Part shown: piece after piece, positions 8,301-8,436 of the stretch
How positions within the stretch are numbered: the stretch's first letter is position 1
Layout: each line of letters begins with the position of its first letter
Assembly (NCBI GenBank): GCA_016938155.1
Contig: JAFGVF010000365.1
Location: 1-8,436 of the forward strand
Reading direction: 5' to 3'
Source: Candidatus Cloacimonadota bacterium
GTDB taxonomy: Bacteria > Cloacimonadota > Cloacimonadia > Cloacimonadales > JAFGVF01
DNA: 8,436 nt
Notes under the pieces: generated by a model
Databases searched by the model: none
The model's input: the letters and a program-made list of their open reading frames with translations, nothing else
Told to the model about the DNA's origin: nothing
Position numbers and translations under genes: made by a program

Positions 8301-8436
8301 TATCTAAGAAACTCTTTTAACCAACTCAATATCTCTTCTCTGGTCTTGATAAAAGCATCTAACTTCTCATTCTCAGTCCCTTGAGCATTGGAAGGATCAA
8401 CAAAGGAGCGATGCACGACTTTCTTCCCATACACAA
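8300..8436 (-). CDS. Low-MW phosphatase / arsenate reductase-like, C-terminal part
   Basis: Only the final 44 codons and the TAA stop (complement of 8300-8302) are inside the window; the N-terminal part lies beyond position 8436. The readable end is VYGKKVVHRSFVDPSN, followed by AQGTENEKLDAFIKTREEI and then LSWLKEFLR. The pattern H-x-x-F-x-DP, then a GTxxEKLxxF helix and R-x-E-I, is the usual C-terminus of low-molecular-weight protein-tyrosine-phosphatase-fold proteins annotated as thioredoxin-type arsenate reductases. The catalytic CxxxxxR(S/T) loop would be in the missing part, so arsenate reductase cannot be told from tyrosine phosphatase. It converges on the FadL-family gene with a shared terminator between them. 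Confidence 0.75.
   Translation of the reverse strand, partial: VYGKKVVHRSFVDPSNAQGTENEKLDAFIKTREEILSWLKEFLR

Overview
The window looks like chromosomal DNA of an AT-rich bacterium of the Fibrobacterota-Chlorobiota-Bacteroidota (FCB) group. A Candidatus Cloacimonadota member is the best guess. This is inferred from the combination of a PorX-type receiver-PglZ regulator, a FadL/OmpP1-type outer-membrane barrel and a Gram-negative-style RseP, together with clear Shine-Dalgarno sites (AAGGAG, GAGGAG, AAAGGAG), which most Bacteroidota lack. No marker gene in the window settles the phylum.

Layout. Positions 1-607 hold no convincing gene. They contain a GC-rich island with four tandem 11-bp units (181-224), set in very AT-rich DNA. 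Then comes a plus-strand run: rseP (608-1948, TTG start), tgt (about 1952-3073, probably an ATT start coupled to the rseP stop), a secreted MORN-repeat protein (3191-3664), panB (3665-4468) and a helix-turn-helix-like protein of unknown role (4479-5102). After a 132-bp gap with a long imperfect hairpin comes a porX-like response regulator with a PglZ phosphodiesterase/phosphatase-superfamily domain (5235-6791), closed by a strong intrinsic terminator (6801-6832). A separate unit follows: a FadL/OmpP1-family barrel (6998-8245). It is closed by a second hairpin (8266-8300) placed to serve both strands. On the minus strand the window ends inside the last 44 codons of a low-molecular-weight phosphatase/arsenate-reductase-like gene (8300-8436), which is cut by the edge.

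How the genes fit together. rseP to the helix-turn-helix gene is compactly spaced (gaps of 3, 117, 0 and 10 bp) and probably largely co-transcribed. The functions are mixed housekeeping: envelope proteolysis, tRNA queuosine modification and pantothenate synthesis. PorX is known from Bacteroidota as a cytoplasmic regulator tied to type IX secretion. The type IX shuttle protein PorV is itself a FadL-fold barrel, so having a FadL homologue next door is suggestive, but the strong terminator between them argues for separate transcription. No defence system, mobile element, CRISPR array or RNA gene was recognised. The least explained elements are the 11-bp tandem array, the unnamed helix-turn-helix protein beside porX, and the porX leader hairpin.
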